DNA of 64,000 bases from Versatilivorator sp963663845. GTDB taxonomy: Bacteria > Acidobacteriota > Terriglobia > Versatilivoradales > Versatilivoraceae. The stretch lies in NCBI GenBank assembly GCA_963663845.2, contig OY760650.2, positions 3,410,001-3,474,000 of the forward strand, in the 5' to 3' direction. The stretch's first letter is position 1. Each line of letters starts with the position of its first letter. Below the pieces are notes generated by a model. That model did not search any database and was not told the origin of the DNA. It saw only the letters and a list, made by a program, of their open reading frames with translations. Below, one piece after another: positions 26,749 through 35,033 of the stretch. The position numbers were made by a program, and so were the translations under genes.

Positions 26749-29019
26749 TCAGTAGTCGAAGAGATAGTTGAACTTGACGAACAGGGCCCGGGTCAGCGTC
26801 CTTCGGGGGAGCCGGTGGGCGTCGAGCAGGGGCGTGGTGGAATTGTTGGTGTTGTAGACCACGTACAGACCGGTGCTGGCCGACGAGAGGAGTCCCAGCC
26901 GGATGTTGTGGCCCAACGTCTGCGACACGCTGTTGTACTGGCTGAAGGTCTGCAGGAAGCTCCTGGAGGTGAAGGACCAGTTGAAGCGCAACCCCACCAG
27001 GTCCACGTTGAAGTCCCCCACAGGCAGCCTGACCATGTTGCGAAGGTAGGACGCCGTCCAGGACAGGCTGTGGCTGTGGCGGTAGCCCCCCCTCAGGTTG
27101 AGGCTGCGTATTTTCCCGTCGTAGAAGCCGCCGGCCGCGGCGGTGCCGCTGAGGAAGAGCGGCCTGCTGGGGTCGGTGCGATAGTTGGCGATGATCTCCT
27201 CGTAGCCGTACCGTCCCACCGGAATGATGACCCCGGGCACCACCTCCAGGGGTTCGTCCAGGCGCTCGAAGTTTCGGTTCCAGGCGACACCCAGGCGGGC
27301 GCCGTTCTGCCACTTGGAATCCATGTGATAGTGCTGAAAGTCGGATTCCAGGTCGCTGTTTTCCAGCGAGTACCAGGCCCTCCTGGAGGCGTGAGGTTCC
27401 CAGCTTCGTATCGGGCCGCCGTTGGGATAGTGGTGGAATCGGTAGAAGTAGTTGGTCTTGCGATACCCGACCCTGGGGGCAAAGCCGACCTCGGGATTGA
27501 AATGGTCACCCACCTCCAGGTAGCCAAGCCTGAACTCGTGGGTGGAATCGTCGTACTCCAGGAGGGAGGAGTAGGCGTGGTTTCCGCCCTCGAGCCCCGG
27601 GGTTTGGGTGAAGGCCGCGTAGTTGTACCAGTTGGCGAATCTTCCCAGGCCGAGATTGGCGTCGGAGCCGAAGGTTCGATTGTAGGGGCGGCCACCGTCG
27701 AAGGCTGAAGTCGAACTCCGGTTGACGCCGATGACTCCGATGGAGGAGCGGTTGGGGAGCTCCCGGCTGAAGCGCGCCACCGAGTAGTTGTCGGCAGGAA
27801 CCACGCCGTCCACCTTGCGGGTCTGCATGTTGAGCAGGCCCAACTGGTAGGGACCCGCCTTGCCGCTCAACCGTGCGCCTCCGTCGATGGGAACCAGGTG
27901 CTGGTGCTGGTCGATGCCGATGCGCCTGGAAAAGAAGATTTCCACCTCCCGGGGCGTGCCGAACTCGAAGAAGCCGGAGTTTTCCAGAAAGAAGGGGCGC
28001 TTTTCCGGGAAGAAGAGGTCGAAACGGGTGAGATTGACCTGTTCTTCGTCGACTTCGACCTGGGCGAAGTCGGTATTGACGGTGCCGTCCAGGGTGAGGC
28101 TGGGAGTGAGGCTGTACTTCAGATCCAGTCCCACGTTTCGCTCGAACCTGGATGGATCTCCGGGATGGGTGTAGTTTTCGCTGTATCCCCCCAGCACGTA
28201 GGGAAGCAGCTTGAGACTGCGGTGGTTGCGGATTTCCAGCCCCTTCAGCGTCCCGGCCAGGTCGACGTGGATGAAGCGGAAGGCTCGTGAGACCGGGGAC
28301 CAGTGGGACAGCTCGTTGCGGCGCCGCAGATTGCGCTCGATGTTGAGGCCCCAGGACTGGTCCGCGCCTGGCCGGTATCGCAAGGTCCGGAAGGGGATGG
28401 CCATCTCGCTCTCCCAGCCGCGCGGCGTAATCTGCGATCTCACCTCCCAGACGCCGTCCCAGTTCAGGCTCAGCGCGCTGGAGCCTCCCCTTTGGGCTCC
28501 TCCCCCGCCGCCGGCGCGCGAGGGGCCGCCCCCGCCTCCGCGGGTCTGGCCTGCCTTGGAGACCTGGGCGTCGTGCTCGATGCCGGTGGGGTTGGTGCCG
28601 AATACGAACGCGTTCTGCCGGTCGTGAAAGGTGTCCAGCATCACGATGAGGTAGTCCGAGTCGTTTTTCAGTCCGTCCCGCCGGTTCTGGTTGACCACGA
28701 TCTCTTCGGGCCGGGAATCGAAACAGATGATGCCCACGTAGAGATTCTCGTCGTCGAAGGCGATCCGCACCTCGGTCTTCTCGCTGGAGGGCCTTCCTTC
28801 CTCCGGATTCCTCTGGATGAACCCGGTAGCCGGCTCGATCGGCTGCCACAGGGCTTCGTCGACCCGGCCGTCCAGTCGAGGCGGCTCGGCAACCCGCCGC
28901 GCCTGGAGGGTTCTTTGGGAGCCGTTTGTCGGGGAATCGGATGGGGCTGCCGCCTGTGGGGAGCCGGCGACGGCAAGGGCCGCCAGCAGGGTGACCAGGG
29001 AATGCGGAAAGGGCGGCAT
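26749..29019 (-). CDS. DUF5916 outer-membrane protein with family-9 carbohydrate-binding-like domain
   Basis: A 756-residue secreted protein. After the signal peptide (PHSLVTLLAALAVAGSPQAAA) comes a CBM9-like domain at about 38-230 (PPRLDGRVDEALWQPIEPATGF, EVRIAFDDENLYVGIICFDS, GWESEMAIPFRTLRY). A glycine-rich loop (GGGGGPSRAGGGGGAQRGG) lies in it, and then the DUF5916 region, probably a beta-barrel, begins around 240 and contains FFPEKRPFFLENSGFFEFG. It ends LFVKFNYLFDY with aromatic residues. This pairing is common in Acidobacteriota and Bacteroidota; the role is unknown but an outer-membrane carbohydrate-related function is plausible. Confidence 0.88.
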   Translation of the reverse strand: MPPFPHSLVTLLAALAVAGSPQAAAPSDSPTNGSQRTLQARRVAEPPRLDGRVDEALWQPIEPATGFIQRNPEEGRPSSEKTEVRIAFDDENLYVGIICFDSRPEEIVVNQNRRDGLKNDSDYLIVMLDTFHDRQNAFVFGTNPTGIEHDAQVSKAGQTRGGGGGPSRAGGGGGAQRGGSSALSLNWDGVWEVRSQITPRGWESEMAIPFRTLRYRPGADQSWGLNIERNLRRRNELSHWSPVSRAFRFIHVDLAGTLKGLEIRNHRSLKLLPYVLGGYSENYTHPGDPSRFERNVGLDLKYSLTPSLTLDGTVNTDFAQVEVDEEQVNLTRFDLFFPEKRPFFLENSGFFEFGTPREVEIFFSRRIGIDQHQHLVPIDGGARLSGKAGPYQLGLLNMQTRKVDGVVPADNYSVARFSRELPNRSSIGVIGVNRSSTSAFDGGRPYNRTFGSDANLGLGRFANWYNYAAFTQTPGLEGGNHAYSSLLEYDDSTHEFRLGYLEVGDHFNPEVGFAPRVGYRKTNYFYRFHHYPNGGPIRSWEPHASRRAWYSLENSDLESDFQHYHMDSKWQNGARLGVAWNRNFERLDEPLEVVPGVIIPVGRYGYEEIIANYRTDPSRPLFLSGTAAAGGFYDGKIRSLNLRGGYRHSHSLSWTASYLRNMVRLPVGDFNVDLVGLRFNWSFTSRSFLQTFSQYNSVSQTLGHNIRLGLLSSASTGLYVVYNTNNSTTPLLDAHRLPRRTLTRALFVKFNYLFDY

Positions 29020-29061
29020 CGAAACAGGGAGAAACTGAAAGAAGAACCGGGCCGGCTGCGG

Positions 29062-29922
29062 TTACGGGTGTTGGGGCTTGCTGCCGATCGGGTGCGACTG
29101 GGGAAGCTGCCGGGCAATATCCCGGACTTCCGACCCCGCGCAATCGTGAGGGTGACCGAAGCCTCCCTGGCTCACCGCCAGGCCGGTGGCCGGATCGGCC
29201 TTCATGTCGAAGATGATGTTGTCGTCTCCGGTGGGGCTGATGCCGACGGGAACATGGTCCAGAGCCAGGGCGTCCCGGACCTTCCAGGCGACCACGTGAT
29301 CGGTGCAGGAGGTATCGCCGCTCACGCCCAGGCCGCCCAGCAGGTCGCCTTGACTGTCATAGAGGCCCAGGCCTCCTCCGGTGACGTCGATCCCCCCCAC
29401 CCGTCGTCCCACCATCGGGTCCCTGGGCTCGCCATGGTTCTTGGGGTTGCCGCGATAGGCCACCCGGGGATCGACAGGATGGCCGAGCTGCAGCCCGAAG
29501 AGGCTGCCTCCCGGCTGCACGGCCGCATAGAGGTTGGCCGTCGACAGCGCCAGGCCCGGCAGGGCGCCTCCGGCTCCCTTGGGAAGGCTGAAGGCATTGG
29601 CGGTCGAGGCTTTTTGGGCCGAGATCACCCGGCTTCCCGGCCACTGGCTGCCCCGGTCTTCGCCGGAGAACGTGACCCTGCAGACCACGCCATCCCGGTT
29701 GACGATGGTGGCCCACAGGTCGTTCCCCAGTCCGCCGTTCCCCAAGGGATCCTTGACGACCGTCTTGAGGATCTCGGTCACCTGCTCGTGGTCGGGCAGG
29801 TCCCTGCACACCCTGTTGGCGTCGAACTCCTCTTGGGCCAAGAGGGGATGGACCGCCCAGAACAGACCGACCAGTGTTGCCGAGGCAAGAACCCTCAGAA
29901 GATGCCGCCGGGTTGAAGCCAT
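29062..29922 (-). CDS. Secreted heme-binding HbpS/GlcG-family protein
   Basis: A 286-residue protein from ATG 29922 with a signal peptide (RRHLLRVLASATLVGLFWAVHPLLAQ). The HbpS/GlcG (DUF336) fold is indicated by LWATIVNRDGVVCRVTFSG, RVISAQKASTANAFS, LSTANLYAAVQPGGSLFGLQ and GGGLGLYDSQGDLLGGLGVSGDTSCTDHVVAWKVRDAL. Members bind heme or cobalamin-related ligands, or act as modifiers of sensor systems. It lies 42 bases upstream of the DUF5916 gene on the same strand and may be cotranscribed with it. Confidence 0.85.
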   Translation of the reverse strand: MASTRRHLLRVLASATLVGLFWAVHPLLAQEEFDANRVCRDLPDHEQVTEILKTVVKDPLGNGGLGNDLWATIVNRDGVVCRVTFSGEDRGSQWPGSRVISAQKASTANAFSLPKGAGGALPGLALSTANLYAAVQPGGSLFGLQLGHPVDPRVAYRGNPKNHGEPRDPMVGRRVGGIDVTGGGLGLYDSQGDLLGGLGVSGDTSCTDHVVAWKVRDALALDHVPVGISPTGDDNIIFDMKADPATGLAVSQGGFGHPHDCAGSEVRDIARQLPQSHPIGSKPQHP

Positions 29923-30199
29923 CCGCCACCTCCGCCCGCGTTGGACGATGATGCTCATGTCGGTGAGCACTCTACCACGCCACCCGGCACGCCGCCTAGT
30001 CCCGCGGGCGTTGAGGCGGGCCGGTTTTGAGCCAACCGGTGCGAACCGGCGCCGGAATGGTCGGGTGGCGCCGGCCGGGGCAGGTTCAGCACACGGAATG
30101 GAAGGGGCGAAGAGGTGTTGCGGACCGTGAAGGGTGGTGTGAACACGGCTGTCCCTTGTCTGAAACTAAAGGGAAGAAAGAGGGATCCACGAAGACACA

Positions 30200-31063
30200 G
30201 TGCGCCGTGGAAAGGCGCCTTCTTCTAGCGGGTGCGAATCCCGCCCAACAACTGTCGCTCCGGTTGGTAGCAGCCAGGGCGGATCATGGAGGTAACGAAA
30301 TGGTCTGAAGCACTCTGGCGACAAAGGCCGCCAAGGGCGGCCCAGCGAGCATGCGGGCCGGAACGGGAGTGAACGTCGAGCAGGCCTCGAAACGGATAAT
30401 ACGGAAGCCGACCCTCCTGTGTATAGGGGAAGGCCGATGGCGGATGGGGAAGAGAGCGACGCGAGCACCTAACCGCTTCCGTCGGGGTAGTGACGCTGGC
30501 ACGCATGGAAGGGGAAGAGGGTGGCAACACGGGAAGCCCTGTGGGTGGTGAGGCACGCATCGAACCGGCAGCTCGTGAGAGTGAGGCTGGGCCGACAGGG
30601 TGGCGGAGAGGCCAGTAGTACCGGAGAAGCGGGGCAACGCCCGTGGAGGGAAGGGGCCTCAGGTGAGGAGCGGTGACCGAAGGGGGAAGGGTCTCGGGAG
30701 TGGCGAAAGCCTGAAACCCCGGCAAAAGGACCGGAGACTCCGGAAGCATCACATGCAAAAGTGAAGGGGCCGTGGAAAGAGGACGGCGTCGTCAGGGCGT
30801 CAACAGGCCTGGCGGCAACCCGGGCGCGGAAGTGGATGGAGTAGGGGACGGGTGCCAATCCCACAGGCGTCGTCCGCGAAAGCGACCGGGGACCCGTGTA
30901 CGAGACGCATGATCCCACTGGAGAGCCGGATGCGGGAAAACCGCACGTCCGGTTCGGAGAGCGGGGACTGGAAACGTGATAAGGGAGCCGGACTGAGGCC
31001 CGAAGCGAAAGCGACGGAATAGCCACCGGACCCTACAGTCAACGCGCCAGTCCTCGACTCTAC
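30200..31063 (+). ncRNA. ORF-less group II intron
   Basis: The 5' end GTGCGCC starts at 30200. A canonical domain V hairpin is at about 30924-30957 (GAGCCGGATGCGGGAAAACC, then GCACGTCCGGTTC). There is no reverse transcriptase frame anywhere in the element, and the long open frames on both strands are not protein-like. The 5' exon ends GAAGACACA; a TGTGT at 30418-30422 could be EBS1. The 3' end is less sure. By comparison with repeat copy A the 3' exon should begin CGAAG at 31064, giving an intron end CTCTAC at 31063; a domain VI-like end at 31043 (CCCTACAGTCAAC) is the alternative. It would need help in trans to splice or move. Confidence 0.8.
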
Positions 31064-31160
31064 CGAAGATTCACGAAGGGCCACGAAGCGTGACGGCTCT
31101 GCCGCGTCGGCAGGGGCAGTGCCTTCTCGCGGAGCAGGAAGGATGGAAGGGGGCGCCCCT

Positions 31161-31371
31161 CCGGGAGCGCGGGCGTCTCGCCCGCATTCTCTGGGTTGGG
31201 TGGCCGCTCAGTTTCCCCGTGATGCGGCGCTTGGCCACCCTGCCGCCGGGAACCCCATCGGCTCGGCCGAAGCGGAATCGCGGAATCGTGACGCCGTTGC
31301 CGGTCGAGCCAAGTGGGAAAGAGGGGCGAGGCTGTGCCAGTGTTGTGCGGGCGGGACGCCCGCGCTCCCGG
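31161..31371. repeat. Interspersed inverted-repeat element, family II, copy B
   Basis: About 211 bases between terminal inverted repeats at 31161-31185 and 31347-31371, each nearly identical to those of copy A. The interior also matches copy A closely, with small insertions, and the shared left flank (about 31092-31160) matches too. The group II intron lies just to the left inside the extended repeat. No coding sequence is present. Confidence 0.85.
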
Positions 31372-31564
31372 CCTTCCTCCAGTGACGTCGTTGCAGCCAA
31401 GCAGGTCCATCGGTCTTCGTGTCTATTCGTGTTCATTCGTGGTTCGCCCTTATTGACGATCGCTTGTTTTTCCTCGAATGATCTGCTTGGCAAGGCAGGG
31501 GCGCGGCTTCTCTCAACCTCACCGGCGCTGTTGTCCCGAGTCCTTCGTTGCCGTAAGATTGCCG

Positions 31565-31711
31565 ATGACCATTACCGAGGTATACCTGGGGCAGGTGACC
31601 ATTGAAGACTTTCGACGAAATCCTCGCGGGGAGCTTGGTACGCGAACTGCTACGCTTCACAAGGAGGGGATCCGGAGGTTTCGCGAGAATTGGGTCTATC
31701 GAGTTGACTGA
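31565..31711 (+). CDS. Short hypothetical open frame
   Basis: A possible 48-residue protein (MTITEVYLGQVTIEDFRRNP..., ending WVYRVD) that converges on and overlaps the last 16 bases of the DNA methyltransferase gene. Its composition looks protein-like, but no family is recognised and no ribosome-binding site stands out. It could be a remnant of a restriction gene once paired with the methyltransferase, or a chance frame. Confidence 0.25.
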   Translation: MTITEVYLGQVTIEDFRRNPRGELGTRTATLHKEGIRRFRENWVYRVD

Positions 31712-32865
31712 TCTCGGTTTTGGGAATAGCGAATCAACTTGGGAATGGCATCGGCGGCCATCTTGAAATAGAGGTCGTCTTTCTCGACTCCAGTACAGGT
31801 GTGACCGACAGCTTCGGCGGCCGCCAAGGTTGAGCCGGAGCCCGCGAACGGATCCAGAATCATGCCTTCCCCCAGCGGCAGCACACCGCCTACCAGTTTC
31901 CGAAGAAAGGATTGAGGTTTCAGGCTAGGGTGCGGCGCCAACTTGCGTTCGCTTTTTCTGGTTGGCGAGGAAGCGATCACGTCGCCGAACGGCTTGTCGT
32001 GACTTGGCCGGCGAAAGCCGCCCGTCTTCCATTTCCTCAGATTGTCCTGAACTCGTCCTTCCAGGGGTTTCCGGTACACGACCCAAGGCTCCCACATCGA
32101 ACGCGGCATCACAGTGACATCGGAAAACTCGTCGTGAGCAGCCTTGGGACGGTCCCCACCCCTCATGGTCATGGTTAACCTCACGATTTCTCCCCGTCGC
32201 TCCAGGCCCGCTTCCGCAAGAGCCGTCGACACCAGGTAGGACAGCAGAGGATTGGAGGCCACAACTACATGAGCCCCCGGCACCAGTTTCGGAAGAAGGA
32301 GGCGGGTCCACACAAAGAAAAATGTCCCGATGTAGGTGAGCTGGTCCTTGGTTAGCGTTGTGAATCTCGGTACGGGGGATCGAAGATGGCCGTCGAATGA
32401 TGGTGGAATGCGCCACACTCCCCCCTTGCCTTGCCGGAGTTTGCTTTGTTGTTCCCGGGTGTACTCGTGGAGACCATAGGGAGGGTCCGTCACCACGGCG
32501 TGAATGCTGTTGTCTTTCTGTTGGCCAAGCCAGTCGAAGCAGTCCGCATGAACGAGTCTTGATCGCCCAAACGATACCGGCGCCTCGGACTCTTCCGGCA
32601 GCGGCAGTCCGCGCTGGATGCCGAGAACCGGAGTTGAATGCAGCTTGTATACTCCCCGTTCTTCTCGGACGAACAACCGGGGAGTATTCAGCCTGAGGTA
32701 GGACCGAACGGATGACTCCTTGGTTGGCCCAACGACCTCGGACACCCGCTCTCCGATCTCCTTGACTGACAGCGCCCTGGATGTGAACGACATGACCTGC
32801 AGGATTCCGTCCCTCACACGTCCGGGAGCGTATCTGGGTTGCCTCTCCACCATTTCAATCCGCAT
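31696..32865 (-). CDS. Site-specific DNA methyltransferase (N4/N6 type) with N-terminal winged-helix-like region
   Basis: A 389-residue amino-methyltransferase. The order is catalytic motif VVTDPPYGL at about residue 128 followed late by the AdoMet motif DPFAGSGSTLAAA at about 350, with a target-recognition region between, as in beta-class enzymes. Residues 1-80 look like a winged helix (VRDGILQVMSFTSRALSVKEIGERV). The ATG at 32865 follows two adjacent GACGTC palindromes at 32870-32883. A TTG at 32892 is an alternative start. No restriction enzyme gene is next to it, so it may be a regulatory or orphan enzyme; the McrBC locus is 18 kb away. Confidence 0.88.
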   Translation of the reverse strand: MRIEMVERQPRYAPGRVRDGILQVMSFTSRALSVKEIGERVSEVVGPTKESSVRSYLRLNTPRLFVREERGVYKLHSTPVLGIQRGLPLPEESEAPVSFGRSRLVHADCFDWLGQQKDNSIHAVVTDPPYGLHEYTREQQSKLRQGKGGVWRIPPSFDGHLRSPVPRFTTLTKDQLTYIGTFFFVWTRLLLPKLVPGAHVVVASNPLLSYLVSTALAEAGLERRGEIVRLTMTMRGGDRPKAAHDEFSDVTVMPRSMWEPWVVYRKPLEGRVQDNLRKWKTGGFRRPSHDKPFGDVIASSPTRKSERKLAPHPSLKPQSFLRKLVGGVLPLGEGMILDPFAGSGSTLAAAEAVGHTCTGVEKDDLYFKMAADAIPKLIRYSQNRDQSTR

Positions 32866-32869
32866 TATG

Positions 32870-32883
32870 GACGTCTGGACGTC
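32870..32883. promoter_or_regulatory. Paired GACGTC palindromes upstream of the methyltransferase gene
   Basis: Two GACGTC hexamers separated by TG form a compound 14-base palindrome ending five bases before the ATG at 32865. The position suits an operator, or a methylation-sensitive control site for the methyltransferase. The role is an inference. Confidence 0.35.
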
Positions 32884-33146
32884 TTTAGTCAAGCGTTAAG
32901 AGCCATGGTTGAGGATGGCGGCAAGAGTGGGATGTGAGCTCGGTGAAGCACCGGTGGGGGGAAGTCCCGCCGCCTGTCCGAGAGCGTCCCGCAGGACCGA
33001 ATCGTCGAGGAAACTGATCTCATTCCCAAATTGAACAGTCCCGATCCAGCCCAAAATTGACAATGGCAAAGCCCGGGCGGTATGGTTTTGCGAGAAATTG
33101 ATTTCACTGGATTCCGGTCGGCCGGGGAAGCGCGGCCGCGAACCGA

Positions 33147-35033
33147 ATGAACGTGTTTTCGCCATGGAGCAGGATCGCCGGATTGGGCGCGGCGGCGCTG
33201 CTGGCGGTTACATTTCCGGCAGTTGAGCTGAACGCTCAGGAGGCGACGCCTTCGACCGAGCCCAGGCTCCTCTCCGTCCATCCCTTGGGCGCCCGGGCGG
33301 GCTCTTCTCTGGAAGTCGAAGTCCAGGGACATCTGCTGGAAGGCGCGCGAGCGGTCTGGTTCGAGCAGGGTCGGCTTCAGGGCCGGGTCGGGGACGTCCG
33401 AGCGGTCCCTGTGGAGGGGAACAGCGATTCCGAAGCTGGTGGCGGAGACAAGCCCGTGCTGCTGGGTGTCCGGGTCGAGCTGGAGATTCCCTCCGACGCC
33501 CTTGCCGGCGTCCATCGGTTTCGCCTGGTCGCCAAGCGCGGAGTTTCCAATGCTCTGATGTTTCGGGTGAACTCCGACGCCGTCCTGGACGAGACCGGCC
33601 AGCCTCACCAGACGCCCTCGACAGCCCAGCAGGTCGCCGTTCCGGCGGTGGTCAACGGCCGCGTGGCCAGCGACGGGGAGGAAGATTTCTATGCCTTTGA
33701 GATAGAGGAGGCTCGGGAACTGCGCTTCGAGGTCTTCTGCAAGACCCCGGGTAAACCGCCCGACGATGTAGGCCTGGATCCGGAGCTGACCCTCTATCAG
33801 CCGACCGGCAGTTGGTTCGACCGGGAGCGAACCACCCGTCTGGCCTACAACGACGATCCCAGCTCCTATCACGTCAGCCGGCTTCCCCAGTTGACCTACC
33901 GGTTTCGGAAGAAGGGGCGCTACCTGATCGGCGTGGGGGCGTTTCTGGGTGGCGGCAGCCCACACTTTTCCTATCAACTGAGGATCAGCGACTCCAGCGC
34001 CCCCACTTTCGCCCAACTGGATCGAAACGGTTACAACCGGGTTCCCGCCTCCTGGAAGGAGCGTGCTTTTCGCCGGCCCATCGGCTCCGGCCGGCTTGCT
34101 CTCCTCGAGTCGAGGTCGGCGGGCTCGAACGGGACCGGCGCCGATGGCACCTTGACCAACGGCGCCGCATCCAGCCACGGGGAACCCGTGCAGCCCGGCG
34201 CCAAGGGTCGAGACGGCCAGGCCTCGATCGTCCTGGTGAAAGAGCAGGAGAACGGGGAAAGGGAAGGGGACACTCTCTCCGTTTCCGTTCCCGGCATCGC
34301 GGAGGGAACCATCGACCGCCCCGGTGACGTGGACCGCTATGCCTTCAAGGCCGAACGCGGCCAGCAGGTGGCCTTTGAAGTGGAGACCCCGCAGGTCGGT
34401 CCTCCGCAGTTCAACCCCCGTTTCGGCATTCTGGACGAAGAGGGAAGAGAACTGTTCAGCAACGTCTACAAGCGCCTGGGCAGGCAGCTTACCTTTTATC
34501 TGAAGACGGTCGAGCCCAAGACCCTCTACACCTTTGAGCGTTCGGGGGAATATTCGCTGGTGGTCAGCGACCTGACCCGCCGCTTCGGAAATGCCGGCTT
34601 TCGCTATCGCCTGCTGCTGCGGCCACAGATTCCTCACGTGGGGGAGGTTCGCACAGACACCGATCGCCTGAACCTGGTTGCCGGACAGGCCAGAAAGATG
34701 ACCGTGGCCACCGACCAGGAGGAGGGGTACTCGGGCGACATCGCCCTGGTGCTGGAAGGACTTCCCGAGGGCGTCGCGTTCTACCCGGGTACCGAGGTGA
34801 AGGCTTACCAGGGCCCGGTGCCCGAGGACGGGTTGAGGCCACGGTTTTCACCCACGAGCGAGAGCGTGACCATCGTTCTGCTGGCCGGCGCCGACGCTCC
34901 CGCCACGCCGCTGCCGGTGAAGTTGCGCCTGCTGGCTCGGCCGATTTCGGATGACGGTCCGGGCTCCAGCCTGTTGATCAAAGAGATCCCCACCATGGTG
35001 GTTCGTCCCTCCGGGGACGTGGAGGAGAGTTGA
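33147..35033 (+). CDS. Secreted protein with pre-peptidase C-terminal (PPC)-like domains
   Basis: A 628-residue exported protein with a signal peptide (IAGLGAAALLAVTFPAVELNA). Beta-sandwich domains follow: an Ig/IPT-like one (VHPLGARAGSSLEVEVQG), a PPC-like one (NGRVASDGEEDFYAFEIEEARELRFEVFC, YLIGVGAFLGGG) and another (GTIDRPGDVDRYAFKAERGQQVAFEV, GEYSLVVSDLTRRFG). Such proteins usually precede DUF1549/DUF1553 proteins. Here its stop overlaps the next start by four bases (ATGA), so translation is probably coupled. No enzyme motif is visible. Confidence 0.85.
   Translation: MNVFSPWSRIAGLGAAALLAVTFPAVELNAQEATPSTEPRLLSVHPLGARAGSSLEVEVQGHLLEGARAVWFEQGRLQGRVGDVRAVPVEGNSDSEAGGGDKPVLLGVRVELEIPSDALAGVHRFRLVAKRGVSNALMFRVNSDAVLDETGQPHQTPSTAQQVAVPAVVNGRVASDGEEDFYAFEIEEARELRFEVFCKTPGKPPDDVGLDPELTLYQPTGSWFDRERTTRLAYNDDPSSYHVSRLPQLTYRFRKKGRYLIGVGAFLGGGSPHFSYQLRISDSSAPTFAQLDRNGYNRVPASWKERAFRRPIGSGRLALLESRSAGSNGTGADGTLTNGAASSHGEPVQPGAKGRDGQASIVLVKEQENGEREGDTLSVSVPGIAEGTIDRPGDVDRYAFKAERGQQVAFEVETPQVGPPQFNPRFGILDEEGRELFSNVYKRLGRQLTFYLKTVEPKTLYTFERSGEYSLVVSDLTRRFGNAGFRYRLLLRPQIPHVGEVRTDTDRLNLVAGQARKMTVATDQEEGYSGDIALVLEGLPEGVAFYPGTEVKAYQGPVPEDGLRPRFSPTSESVTIVLLAGADAPATPLPVKLRLLARPISDDGPGSSLLIKEIPTMVVRPSGDVEES

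Noticed and set aside
30225..31026. Open frames over the group II intron
   Set aside because: They have low-complexity composition without domain motifs, and the RNA structure explains the sequence better.
32896..33165. 89-residue frame on the minus strand before the PPC gene
   Set aside because: It overlaps the PPC start, shows no motif and is not supported by a ribosome-binding site. I see no convincing gene in 32893-33146.
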